Source: JAEZAF01 sp964395665 (lineage in GTDB: Bacteria; Chloroflexota; Anaerolineae; Aggregatilineales; Phototrophicaceae). Taken from it: DNA of 64,000 bases. Shown here piece after piece: positions 43,611 to 51,971 of this stretch. The DNA lies in contig CAYNDH010000005.1 in assembly GCA_964395665.1 (NCBI GenBank), positions 1 to 64,000 of the forward strand, read 5' to 3'. Under the pieces are notes generated by a model, which was not told the DNA's origin, searched no databases, and saw only the letters and a program-made list of their open reading frames with translations. Positions within the stretch are counted from its first letter, which is position 1, and the number at the start of each line of letters is the position of its first letter. Made by a program: the position numbers and the translations under genes.

Positions 43611-44885
43611 CTATGAGGGTGATGCAAACCGGAAGATGCGGCCACCGTAGTCTACAATATAGAGTTCGCCAGCTTCATCTTCCCCGAAAGAACTGATCTG
43701 CATATGCGGGGTCATAAACACATCGGTCTGCCAGTTTCCAGCGGTATCACGATAGCTTGCCCATATCCGTCCGGAGCAGTAATCGCCGAACAGATACACG
43801 CCTTCCAGCTCGCTCACCTGCTCACCACGATAAACATATCCACCCGTCACCGAGCAGCCATTTTCCCCGTGCTGATACTCGGCAAACGGGTAAATCATGC
43901 CTTCCGGCGGTGTCCCCCCGGCAAACGGCGTCGAGCCTTCAAACACATTCCAGCCGAAGTTCATCCCGCCGGGTGTACCCGCTTCGATAAAATTGATTTC
44001 TTCCCAGCGGTTCTGGCCGACATCCGCAATATACACGTCACCCGTTGCGCGGTCAAAGCTGAAGCGCCACACATTCCGCAGGCCGTAGGCCCATACTTCC
44101 GGCGCGAAACCCGGATCACTTGCTGACGGGTTATCTTCAGGGATCGCGTACAGGTCTTCGCCCTCTTCGGTATCGACATCAATCCGCAGCAGCGAGCCTA
44201 GCAGATCGGATGGATTCTGCCCGGTCGCCAGCGGATCATTGGCCGAACCGCCATCCCCTACCGAGATATACAGATAGCCATCCGGCCCAAAGGACATCTG
44301 GCCGCCGTTGTGATTGGCATACGGCTGCTCAATGGTCATCAACAGCACTTCACTGGCGGCATTGGCGATATTCGGATCATCCGGTGCAACACTGAAGCGC
44401 GAAACATGGGTCGCACCCGTGGCACGGCTGGTGTAGTTGACATAAAAATAGCCGTTTTCGGCATAATCCGGATGAAATGCCAGCCCAAGCAGCCCGCGCT
44501 CCGAATAACCTGACAGCACATCCTGACTTACAAGGTTGGAGAGATCGAGAAACGGCGCAGAGAGCTGTTCACCATCCTGCATGATAAAGATCTGCCCCGG
44601 CTGCTGAAGGACGAAGATCCGACCTGATCCGTCCGGTGCATAGGTCAGATAAAGCGGCGATCTGAAGCCGCTCGCTACCTGCTCCAGCACGACATTCGCC
44701 GGATCAGGGGCAGTTTCGCGCAGGGTAACGACTTCTGTAGTCGCTTCCACAGATGGTTCTTCCGTCGGCTCTTCAGTCTGGACCGCATCCTGTGCGAAAA
44801 CTGTGCCAACACCTGCGAACAATACAGCCGCCAGTATCGCCAGTATCATCAGTGTAATCCGTTTGGGTAACTGCGAATGCTTCAA
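43611..44885 (-). CDS. PQQ-dependent sugar dehydrogenase-like secreted protein
   Basis: This 424-residue protein has a signal peptide (hydrophobic residues about 10-30, ending near VFAQDA), a Thr/Glu-rich spacer (EEPTEEPSVEAT) and a six-bladed beta-propeller of the glucose/sorbosone dehydrogenase family. Family motifs seen are YLTYAPDGSGRIFV, ERGLLGLAFHPDY, NHNGGQMSFGPDGYLYI and WAYGLRNVWRFSFD. Soluble family members oxidise aldose sugars with PQQ in the periplasm or outside the cell; many homologues have unproven cofactor use. It is transcribed alone, downstream of the ugd terminator. Confidence 0.88.
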   Translation of the reverse strand: MKHSQLPKRITLMILAILAAVLFAGVGTVFAQDAVQTEEPTEEPSVEATTEVVTLRETAPDPANVVLEQVASGFRSPLYLTYAPDGSGRIFVLQQPGQIFIMQDGEQLSAPFLDLSNLVSQDVLSGYSERGLLGLAFHPDYAENGYFYVNYTSRATGATHVSRFSVAPDDPNIANAASEVLLMTIEQPYANHNGGQMSFGPDGYLYISVGDGGSANDPLATGQNPSDLLGSLLRIDVDTEEGEDLYAIPEDNPSASDPGFAPEVWAYGLRNVWRFSFDRATGDVYIADVGQNRWEEINFIEAGTPGGMNFGWNVFEGSTPFAGGTPPEGMIYPFAEYQHGENGCSVTGGYVYRGEQVSELEGVYLFGDYCSGRIWASYRDTAGNWQTDVFMTPHMQISSFGEDEAGELYIVDYGGRIFRFASPS

Positions 44886-45012
44886 CTTGTTCTTCCTTCA
44901 CTACTTCCGATGCATGAGGTTACATAGTGTAAAACGGGCAGAGGATAACATGCGAAATTAAGTCCGGCATGAAAAGCGCAAGACCTGGCGGGAATCAACC
45001 ACAGCGGGAATC

Positions 45013-45049
45013 AAAAGAGACATCCCAAGCTTCAAGGGATGTCTCTTTT
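45013..45049. terminator. Intrinsic terminator of ugd
   Basis: AAAAGAGACATCCC and GGGATGTCTCTTTT form a perfect 14-bp stem with a 9-base loop, 21 bases after the ugd stop on the minus strand. Confidence 0.92.
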
Positions 45050-45069
45050 GCTAAATGTTTACAATCGTT

Positions 45070-46407
45070 CTATGCGTGGACTCGTTCTTCGCTCATCACA
45101 CCGCTGCCATTGTAGCCACGGCCCACACCGCGATAGGTGAAGCCCAGCCCGGTCATCTTCTCCGGATCGTACATGTTACGCCCATCCAGCAGAATCGGCG
45201 CGGCCATCAGATCACGGACTTTCGCCATATCCAACTGCTTGAACTCATTCCACGGAGTCGCCACAACCAGCGCATCCACATCCTGTGCGACTTCATACGG
45301 ATCGTTGCACATCTGGATTTCCGGCATCTGGCTGGCGGTGTTCTCCATCGCCACCGGGTCATAACCCTTTACCGCCGCGCCGCGTTCAATCAGCACCTGT
45401 GCGATCGCCAGCGCTGGTGATTCGCGGATGTCATCCGTATTTTCCTTGAAGGCCAGGCCGAGCAGACCGATGGTCTTGCCTGCGACATCGCCGAGCAGAT
45501 CATCCAGTTTGAGGATCACATGCTTGCGCTGATACTCGTTGATTTCCATCACCGCATGCAGAAGCTGTGGGTGCATCCCGTGTGTCTGTGCCATATGGGC
45601 CAGCGCCTTCACATCTTTCGGGAAGCAGCTTCCGCCATAACCCACACCGGCCTGAAGGAAGTGATGGCCGATGCGCTTGTCAAAGCCCATACCCTGCGCC
45701 ACCTCGATCACATCAGCGCCCAGCTTTTCGCAGATAATGCTGATCTCGTTGATGAAGCTGATGCGCGTAGCAAGGAATGCATTGGATGCATACTTGATCA
45801 TTTCAGCCGTACGCAGGTCGGTCATCACAATCGGGGCACGCAGCGGCAGATAAAGCTGTGCGACCGCTTCCGCCGCGTTACCATCCGTAGATCCAAGCAC
45901 GGTGCGATCCGTTGCCATAAAGTCCAGCACAGCCGAACCTTCACGCAGGAATTCCGGGCAGCTTACGACTGCGAAATCAATCGGAGTCGGCTGGCTGCTG
46001 CGGACGATATCCGCCACAAAGTCACCCGTACCCACCGGCACGGTGGATTTGTTGATGATCACCAGCGGGCGCGTCATCGTCTTCGCGATAGTTTCCGCTG
46101 CAACTCGCACATACTTCAGGTCGGCTTCACCATCCACACCCGACGGTGTACCAACGCAGATAAACACAAATTCCGCGTCCTTCAGCCCTTCTTCATAGGA
46201 CGTGGTAAAAGACAGGCGGCCAGAACGCACATTGCGCTCGACCATCTCCGCCAGCCCCGGTTCATAGATCGGCATCACGCCGTTGCGCAGATTCTGAATT
46301 TTATTCTCGTCAATATCAACGGTCGTCACCTGATTACCGAGATCAGCGAAGCACGTCCCGTTAACAAGCCCGACGTAACCTGTACCAATGACACAGATGG
46401 TTTTCAT
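45070..46407 (-). CDS. ugd: UDP-glucose 6-dehydrogenase
   Basis: This 445-residue enzyme oxidises UDP-glucose to UDP-glucuronate with two NAD+, supplying exopolysaccharide and envelope glycans. Motifs: N-terminal NAD site VIGTGYVGLVNGTCFA, IVGTP-type CVGTPSGVDGEAD, the catalytic Cys in GGSCFPKDVKAL, and C-terminal ENTDDIRESP. Length is standard. The ATG at 46407 has GGAG ten bases upstream. Three 19-bp dyad repeats lie 20-76 bases upstream, a likely control region, and the FAD oxidoreductase gene precedes it on the same strand. Confidence 0.96.
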   Translation of the reverse strand: MKTICVIGTGYVGLVNGTCFADLGNQVTTVDIDENKIQNLRNGVMPIYEPGLAEMVERNVRSGRLSFTTSYEEGLKDAEFVFICVGTPSGVDGEADLKYVRVAAETIAKTMTRPLVIINKSTVPVGTGDFVADIVRSSQPTPIDFAVVSCPEFLREGSAVLDFMATDRTVLGSTDGNAAEAVAQLYLPLRAPIVMTDLRTAEMIKYASNAFLATRISFINEISIICEKLGADVIEVAQGMGFDKRIGHHFLQAGVGYGGSCFPKDVKALAHMAQTHGMHPQLLHAVMEINEYQRKHVILKLDDLLGDVAGKTIGLLGLAFKENTDDIRESPALAIAQVLIERGAAVKGYDPVAMENTASQMPEIQMCNDPYEVAQDVDALVVATPWNEFKQLDMAKVRDLMAAPILLDGRNMYDPEKMTGLGFTYRGVGRGYNGSGVMSEERVHA

Positions 46408-46426
46408 CGTTTAATAGCTCCGAATT

Positions 46427-46483
46427 TTCCAGCGAACTGGAGGTATTCCAGCGAACTGGATGTATTCCAGCGAACTGGAGGTA
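46427..46483. repeat. Three 19-bp tandem repeats, each a dyad, upstream of ugd
   Basis: TTCCAGCGAACTGGAGGTA occurs three times head to tail (46427-46445, 46446-46464 with one change, 46465-46483). Each unit contains the inverted repeat TCCAG-N4-CTGGA. With a period of about two helical turns, the dyads face the same side of the DNA. This fits a cooperative operator array or an RNA hairpin series in the ugd leader. Confidence 0.85.
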
Positions 46484-46582
46484 TCATGAACGAAATTGAT
46501 GATACAGCAATGGTCAAATTGACCTGTTTTCCACTCAGTTACAGACAGCATTCGCAGGTGATGAACTTGCCGACGCTTGTTA

Positions 46583-47917
46583 TCACGCACGCTGCATGAT
46601 CATACGTGCTGCACGCCGTCCGATTTCAACAGCAAAATTTGTTCCACGATCCCACGGGTAGACATGGCTCATGCTGGCCCAGTACACCCCGTCAATCGGC
46701 GTTTCAATACCCGGCACATGCTGGCTGTGATTCACACCCGGAACCGGCTGCGCATAAGGTGCACGGAACACCCAGAATTTCCGCACCCATTCCGGCTTGA
46801 AGTCCGAATTGAAGCGCGGCAGAACCGCCATGAAACGCTGTGCCAGTTCATCTTCCGGCATCGTCAGATATTCATGGCCCATCGGGATATAATCGCCACA
46901 GTAGACCAGCACATCGCCGTTATAATGCACCTTGTCCATCCAGTTGGTGTGTTCCACCAACGCCAGAAACGGGAATTCGCTCTGATCTTTCTGCGGACTG
47001 GTCGCAGGCAGATTGAGCCAGTAGGTGCCGTCCGTCAGCAGGGACTGCTTCAGTGCATAGACGACACAAACCGCGCCAATACTTTGAAGTCGAGCCGCCT
47101 TCTGACCGTATTCGGTCGTGCTCAACCCTTCAGTGATACGCAGCATCAGCCCCGGTCCTACCGTGCTAAGTACCTGATCGAATACCTTCGGCTCACCCTG
47201 CACGGTCAGCGTGAGTTTTCCGTTTTCTCTCACGATCTGATCAACCGGGCTGTTCAGGCAGATCTCCACGCCATGTCTTTCAACCGCGCCAGCCAGATCA
47301 TTGACAAAGGCCTGAAATCCGCCTTCATACGTCCCCAGCCGCAGCGACCGCGTCTTGATGCGCGCCCACAGCCACGCCATATTGACTTTCTGGTACAGGT
47401 TGCTGAACTTCCCGATCAGCAGCGGCTGCCACAGCCGGGCGTACACTTCCTGCCCCATATAACGCTGAAGCCATTCATGGGCGGTGATCTTTTCAAGCCC
47501 ACGCCAGTCTCGTGCAATGTATTTCAGATAGGCCCCTGCCAGCGCCAGCCGGACCTTCGCCACCAGCGACAGCGGCAGCTTGAACATCACCGAATACGGT
47601 GTCATTTCGGAGCGGACAATCCGGTTATCCAGCCAGTAACTGGTCTTGGGACGCGGGAAGAAGATCTTTTCCCTCACGCCAATTTCCTCAGCCAGCGTGA
47701 GCAGATCACTATCGGTTTCGAACCAGTGATGATAGAACTTCTCCAGGCTCCATTCCCAGTCCGTATCACGGAAGCCTGCTGCCAGTCCACCGACTTCGCC
47801 GCCTGCTTCATAGATCGTGACACGATGACCCGCACGGGACAGGTCCCACGCGGCAGAAAGTCCCGCGATACCTGCTCCGATGATCGCAATGTGTCTGGTC
47901 TGTGCGTTATTTGTCAT
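46583..47917 (-). CDS. NAD(P)/FAD-dependent amine-oxidase-like oxidoreductase
   Basis: This 444-residue flavoprotein has the FAD motif IIGAGIAGLSAAWDL followed by YEAGGEVGG, and the C-terminal region DGVYWASMSHVYPWDRGTNF. It resembles protoporphyrinogen oxidase/UDP-galactopyranose mutase-type proteins often found in glycan clusters, but the reaction is not known. Lying 175 bases upstream of ugd on the same strand, it may serve the same envelope-glycan pathway. The FAD fold is certain; the substrate is not. Confidence 0.85.
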   Translation of the reverse strand: MTNNAQTRHIAIIGAGIAGLSAAWDLSRAGHRVTIYEAGGEVGGLAAGFRDTDWEWSLEKFYHHWFETDSDLLTLAEEIGVREKIFFPRPKTSYWLDNRIVRSEMTPYSVMFKLPLSLVAKVRLALAGAYLKYIARDWRGLEKITAHEWLQRYMGQEVYARLWQPLLIGKFSNLYQKVNMAWLWARIKTRSLRLGTYEGGFQAFVNDLAGAVERHGVEICLNSPVDQIVRENGKLTLTVQGEPKVFDQVLSTVGPGLMLRITEGLSTTEYGQKAARLQSIGAVCVVYALKQSLLTDGTYWLNLPATSPQKDQSEFPFLALVEHTNWMDKVHYNGDVLVYCGDYIPMGHEYLTMPEDELAQRFMAVLPRFNSDFKPEWVRKFWVFRAPYAQPVPGVNHSQHVPGIETPIDGVYWASMSHVYPWDRGTNFAVEIGRRAARMIMQRA

Positions 47918-48074
47918 GCGCTGCGTGTGAAAGCTCCTTTACCCGCTCTGATCATATCTTACGTATAAACATACACTTAAGAGAATGAATTTCATCACGT
48001 TATTCATCTAAAGAAGGTAAATAATGAGATAAGTCATGCGCTCGCTATGACTTCAGCCCCAATGATCCGATCGT

Positions 48075-49571
48075 CTAATCACCGACCAGCCAGTCATAAT
48101 CGAACCCGGACGGCAGATTATCCATGCCCGGATTGCTGGCACGTTCTTCCAGCAGCGGAACCGGCATTCTGACTGTAACGGACGCAGGTGATGCAACCGT
48201 CGAAATGGTCGATGCCGTCTGACTGGGATAATAGACCGGCGCGGGCCGCATCGATTCATCCCCCAGGGTGCGGAATTCAGCCTGAATCACGGTCATAATC
48301 GCCCCCAGGCCGAAGAAAATTGACACCGCGTTGACCACCCATCCCACCTGCGGCAGTGACGCCAGCAGCGCCAGTATCAGCACACCAATCCCCAGGCTGA
48401 TGTACCATGACCGTGTCGTGTTCAGCGGCATAAAGCCAGAGATCAGCAGCCGCCCCAGCGCAACTGCCATAATCATGCGTGAGATGAAAATCGCAATGAA
48501 ATAAAACAGACTCGTCCCGCCGATATTCACAATCCCCAGGATGATGCCACCGGCGACGATGACGCCATCCAGCCGCAGCAGCGCCAGTATCAGAATCACC
48601 AGCAGGCTGAGAATCAACACAATCAGCACCACTGGGAATGAGAGGATGAAGCTCAGAAGCCCTACACCAAAGCTGGAAATCGGCTGCCGCCGCACCGCCC
48701 GAATCGGACGTTTGACAAATCCGGGGATCAGCAGCAGCGCCAGCAGACCGAACAGGCCAAGCGTCGTGACCTCACGGATCACCTGACTGACATAAATCTG
48801 AAGCGCCCGCTGTGTATCCTGCTGCTCCACCAGCTCCAGAAAGGCGGAGTTGGTGATATTCGGGATGAATACCGGCGGATTTTCCAGCTCCGCCAGAATC
48901 TCGCCCTGTGATGGCGCACGATATGTCAGCACACCGTCAATCTGTGCCGGTTCTTCTACACGCAGCCCTGGATCAAACAGCGCGATATTCAATTGCAAAG
49001 GCAGAAGGAAGGTTTCAAGTTGAGAGGCGACATTCTGCGAGGTGGCATCCCCAACCGATGCATCCACATCACCAGCGATCTGACCGGCGATTTTCAGTGC
49101 CGATCCCCAGAACTCGATCCCTTCAGCCACCTGACCATCAACGGCAAGCTGGTATCCGAGCGCGACCACCTGTCCGGTAACCTCAGTCGCCGCCCGGATG
49201 CTTCCACTAAGGCCCAGCAGGAATATATCCGAGTCCAGCAGTTCAGCACTGGACTCGATATTCAGCACCAGCCCTGCGAAATGAATATCATCACCAATCG
49301 TCCCGAAAATGTCGAGTTCACCCCCGGCCAGATAGACATTCTTATCGACCCGACCACGGATCTCGGCGAGATAGGCCAGCCCGATGACATTCCCCTCAAC
49401 TGTGCCTTCAATTGTCAGTTGACGGCACAGGACATACAGATTCCCCTCAACCACCCGGTCAGCCGGGATGGTGCAGATTTCCTGTTGAATGATTTCCGTC
49501 GCGGAGACACCCCCAGCGATGAGAAGCAGCAGAATCAAAAGCCACAAGCGTTTTCGAACAGAGCGCATCAT
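48075..49571 (-). CDS. Bactofilin-like beta-helix joined to a multi-span membrane domain
   Basis: The protein has 498 residues. A signal peptide (residues 8-25) precedes a bactofilin-like repetitive beta region (about 35-180) with phrases such as IEGTVEGNVIGLAYLAEIRG, VDKNVYLAGGELDIFGTIGD and VAEGIEFWGSALKIAGQI. A linker follows, then several membrane helices (about 275-440) and a Pro/Ser tail. The beta region resembles polymer-forming proteins, but here it would face outside, not the cytoplasm as in normal bactofilins. GAGGA precedes the paired ATGs; the second (49568) may be the real start. Function unknown. Confidence 0.72.
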   Translation of the reverse strand: MMRSVRKRLWLLILLLLIAGGVSATEIIQQEICTIPADRVVEGNLYVLCRQLTIEGTVEGNVIGLAYLAEIRGRVDKNVYLAGGELDIFGTIGDDIHFAGLVLNIESSAELLDSDIFLLGLSGSIRAATEVTGQVVALGYQLAVDGQVAEGIEFWGSALKIAGQIAGDVDASVGDATSQNVASQLETFLLPLQLNIALFDPGLRVEEPAQIDGVLTYRAPSQGEILAELENPPVFIPNITNSAFLELVEQQDTQRALQIYVSQVIREVTTLGLFGLLALLLIPGFVKRPIRAVRRQPISSFGVGLLSFILSFPVVLIVLILSLLVILILALLRLDGVIVAGGIILGIVNIGGTSLFYFIAIFISRMIMAVALGRLLISGFMPLNTTRSWYISLGIGVLILALLASLPQVGWVVNAVSIFFGLGAIMTVIQAEFRTLGDESMRPAPVYYPSQTASTISTVASPASVTVRMPVPLLEERASNPGMDNLPSGFDYDWLVGD

Positions 49572-49794
49572 GGGTCCTCATGCTGTTCATAACCAGTGAT
49601 AGGCGCAAAGCAGAACTTTCACGTTATTACCCTCATTGTACCATACCGCTCGGCGCTTATTGGGCGACAACCTACCCGCATGGGCAGGGGGTCAGCCTAT
49701 CCACAAAGCGGATGTGCCTGCGCCGTGCTTCTGCGACAATAAGTGCATCGTAACCGAAAAGTCTTTACATCCACATTCAAGGGGAATGGATCAC

Positions 49795-50823
49795 ATGAGC
49801 GAAAATCTCAAGCAGTTTTCAGAGGCACTGGCCGACATCGTCGAAAATGCCGCGAAAGGGATTGTACGGGTAGAAGGACGCCGCCGCCTTCCGGCTACTG
49901 GCTTTGTCTGGGAAGAGAATATCATCGTCACTGCCCATCATATCGTGGAGCGCAGCGAAAACCTTCAGGTCGGCCTGCCCAATGGCGAGACTGTCAGCGC
50001 AGAACTGATCGGACGCGATCCGAATACTGACATCGCCGTGCTGCGTGCCGCTACCGGTGACATCGCCCTGCCCTACAGCGGCGACGGGCTGCGCGTGGGC
50101 AATCTCGTACTCGCCATCGGACGCCCCGGCGCCAGTGTTCAGGCCACCTTAGGCGTCGTCAGCGCCATTGGCGGCAACGCCTCCGATGATCATCAGTCGG
50201 ACTGGAACGCCCGTCAGCAGCGCCGCGCAGAACGCCACGCCGCACGTCATGAACGTCACGGTGGGCGTCACGGTGGACGTGGTCGCCGCTGGGGTGCGGA
50301 CCCGTCCGGCTTCCAGTTTTCTGTCGGCGGCTCCGGCCTCCGTTCAGAAGGCGCAATCCAGACCGATGTCGTCATGTATCCTGGCTTCTCCGGCGGTCCG
50401 CTGGTCGATGCAAACGGCCTTGTGCGCGGGCTGAACACCTCAGCGATTTCACGCGGGGCGAGTATCACCGTCCCCATCACCACCATTCAGCGCGTGGTCT
50501 CGACTCTGGTCGAGCATGGCCGGATGCGCCGTGGCTTCCTTGGTATCGGGGCGCAGTCCATCCGTTTGCAGGAATCGGTCGCCGATGAAATCGGTCAGGA
50601 CATCGGCCTGATGATCGTCTCGGTCGAAACCGGCAGCCCTGCCGAACAGGGCGGCCTGTTCGTCGGTGACATCCTGATCGCGCTGGACGGCCAGTCCATC
50701 CGCCATGTCGATGAACTGCTGGCGCTGCTGAATGGGGACCGCGTCGGCAAGCCAGTTCCGGTCAGCGTCCTGCGCGGCGGACAGTTACAGCAGGTCGAAG
50801 TCAATATTGCCGAGAAAGTCTAA
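49795..50823 (+). CDS. HtrA-like trypsin-fold serine protease with PDZ domain
   Basis: The protein has 342 residues with the catalytic triad H49 (TAHHIV), D79 (NTDIAVLR) and S199 (PGFSGGPL), then a PDZ domain (about 245-340). A 40-residue insertion (about 131-170), very rich in His and Arg, lies between the Asp and Ser regions. No signal peptide or membrane anchor is visible, unlike most HtrA/DegP proteins, so it may act in the cytoplasm. AAGGGG lies ten bases before the ATG at 49795; an ATG nine bases earlier is too close to it. A related protease gene follows 56 bases downstream. Confidence 0.88.
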   Translation: MSENLKQFSEALADIVENAAKGIVRVEGRRRLPATGFVWEENIIVTAHHIVERSENLQVGLPNGETVSAELIGRDPNTDIAVLRAATGDIALPYSGDGLRVGNLVLAIGRPGASVQATLGVVSAIGGNASDDHQSDWNARQQRRAERHAARHERHGGRHGGRGRRWGADPSGFQFSVGGSGLRSEGAIQTDVVMYPGFSGGPLVDANGLVRGLNTSAISRGASITVPITTIQRVVSTLVEHGRMRRGFLGIGAQSIRLQESVADEIGQDIGLMIVSVETGSPAEQGGLFVGDILIALDGQSIRHVDELLALLNGDRVGKPVPVSVLRGGQLQQVEVNIAEKV

Positions 50824-50879
50824 ACAGTCAGCGGCAGAGATAGGTCAGACCAGCGATACATAGGGAGCAGCACATCCGC

Positions 50880-51503
50880 ATGAAGGGTTTGGGTATTCTC
50901 AGCGACGAGATGGCGCAGATCGCAAAGACTGCGCGAGAGAGTGTAGTACGGATTGTCGGGCGGGATGGAAGTCTCGGTGCGGGGACTATCTGGCATCCCG
51001 ATGGCCTGATCGTGACCAATACCCACGTGATTCAGCAGCGCTCGATACGAGTCCTGCTGACAGGGGATGATGAACTCTATCCCGCCCAGATACTGGCACA
51101 GGATACCCGGCAGGACATCGCCGCACTTGCCGTCGATCTGCCGGACGACCTATCGGGCGTCAGCCTGCCCACCATCCGTATTGGGGACTCGCGTCGGCTG
51201 CGGGTTGGTCAGTGGGTGATGGCACTTGGTCATCCGTGGGGCGTGCGCCATTCACTGACGGCAGGTACGCTGATCGGTTTTGGCAGCGACCTTCCGGAAA
51301 TCCAGACAGGCCGCGAGTGGCTGGCGCTTGGGCTGCATCTGCGCCCCGGTCACTCCGGCGGACCACTGCTCAATGCCGACGGTGAACTGATCGGGATCAA
51401 TACCATGATCACCGGCCCGGAAGTCGGCTTCGCCATCCCGGTTCATATCGTGAAAGCATTCCTGAAGGAAACCATCGGCCTGCGTACCGCCGAAGCGGTA
51501 TAA
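50880..51503 (+). CDS. Trypsin-fold serine protease without PDZ
   Basis: This 207-residue paralogue of the upstream protease has H49 (TNTHVI), D79 (RQDIAALA) and S159 (PGHSGGPL). The His and Asp positions are the same, and the Ser differs by exactly the 40 residues of the upstream insertion. It stops after the protease domain, lacking PDZ, and has no signal peptide. The two genes are on one strand and probably arose by duplication. Substrates unknown. Confidence 0.88.
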   Translation: MKGLGILSDEMAQIAKTARESVVRIVGRDGSLGAGTIWHPDGLIVTNTHVIQQRSIRVLLTGDDELYPAQILAQDTRQDIAALAVDLPDDLSGVSLPTIRIGDSRRLRVGQWVMALGHPWGVRHSLTAGTLIGFGSDLPEIQTGREWLALGLHLRPGHSGGPLLNADGELIGINTMITGPEVGFAIPVHIVKAFLKETIGLRTAEAV

Positions 51504-51536
51504 CACACAGCGCATCACCGTTATCTCAATACACCG

Positions 51537-51570
51537 CACAGGCATGTCATCGGCTGGTGACATGCCTGTG
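51537..51570. terminator. Perfect hairpin after the protease pair
   Basis: CACAGGCATGTCA and TGACATGCCTGTG form a perfect 13-bp stem around an 8-base loop, 34 bases after the protease stop. No T-run follows, so it may be a 3' stabiliser rather than a terminator. Confidence 0.55.
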
Positions 51571-51595
51571 TAGATCAGGTATCTCACGTATAATC

Positions 51596-51628
51596 AGGCG
51601 CTTTCAGGTCTAAAGAAAGCGCCTTTTA
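51596..51628 (+). terminator. Terminator-like hairpin immediately before the DUF2007-like gene
   Basis: AGGCGCTTTC and GAAAGCGCCT form a perfect 10-bp stem followed by TTTATAT, ending just before the ATG at 51630. It can end transcription of the protease genes. A TATAAT at 51589-51594 overlaps its upstream edge. Confidence 0.65.
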
Positions 51629-51629
51629 T

Positions 51630-51971
51630 ATGCTCCAGCCGCGCCGGAATCACCCTCAGCACGAATGGATTGTCATTTACACCGCGTCTAATATCCCAGA
51701 GGCGCAGATCGTCGCCGGACGCCTTCAGTCCGAAGGCATCGCCGCCTTGGTCAATTATCCGGTGGGCGGCTCAGCAATGGGCATCCATCTGGGGACGATC
51801 TCCGTACTCGTCCACCCTGATGATTATCAGGATGCCTGGCAGATTCTGTTTACAGAAGACGATACATTGACAGAGGAACTGCCCGAAGGCGACGAAAACA
51901 CCCTTTATGACTGGCAGGATTTTGAACCACAAGATGACGACTCAGATGAACCGGACGAATACGACACTTAA
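51630..51971 (+). CDS. DUF2007-like putative signal-transducing protein
   Basis: This 113-residue protein has an alpha/beta core (WIVIYTASNIPEAQIVAGRL, then GIAALVNY and ISVLVHPDDYQDAWQIL) matching the small DUF2007/ACT-like family, and an acidic tail (DWQDFEPQDDDSDEPDEYD). The role is unknown. The ATG at 51630 lies directly after a terminator-like hairpin and has no ribosome binding site, so translation may be leaderless or begin otherwise. Its end overlaps the P1 peptidase start. Confidence 0.7.
   Translation: MLQPRRNHPQHEWIVIYTASNIPEAQIVAGRLQSEGIAALVNYPVGGSAMGIHLGTISVLVHPDDYQDAWQILFTEDDTLTEELPEGDENTLYDWQDFEPQDDDSDEPDEYDT

Noticed and set aside
46427..46483. Possible CRISPR-like repeats
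   Set aside because: The units are directly adjacent with no spacers, and no cas genes are present.
45520..46599. 359-codon plus-strand frame opposite ugd
   Set aside because: It is antisense to a full-length ugd and crosses the repeat region; no family features.
46577..47968. 463-codon plus-strand frame opposite the FAD oxidoreductase
   Set aside because: It is an antisense shadow of a well-supported gene, with atypical His/Arg/Pro composition.
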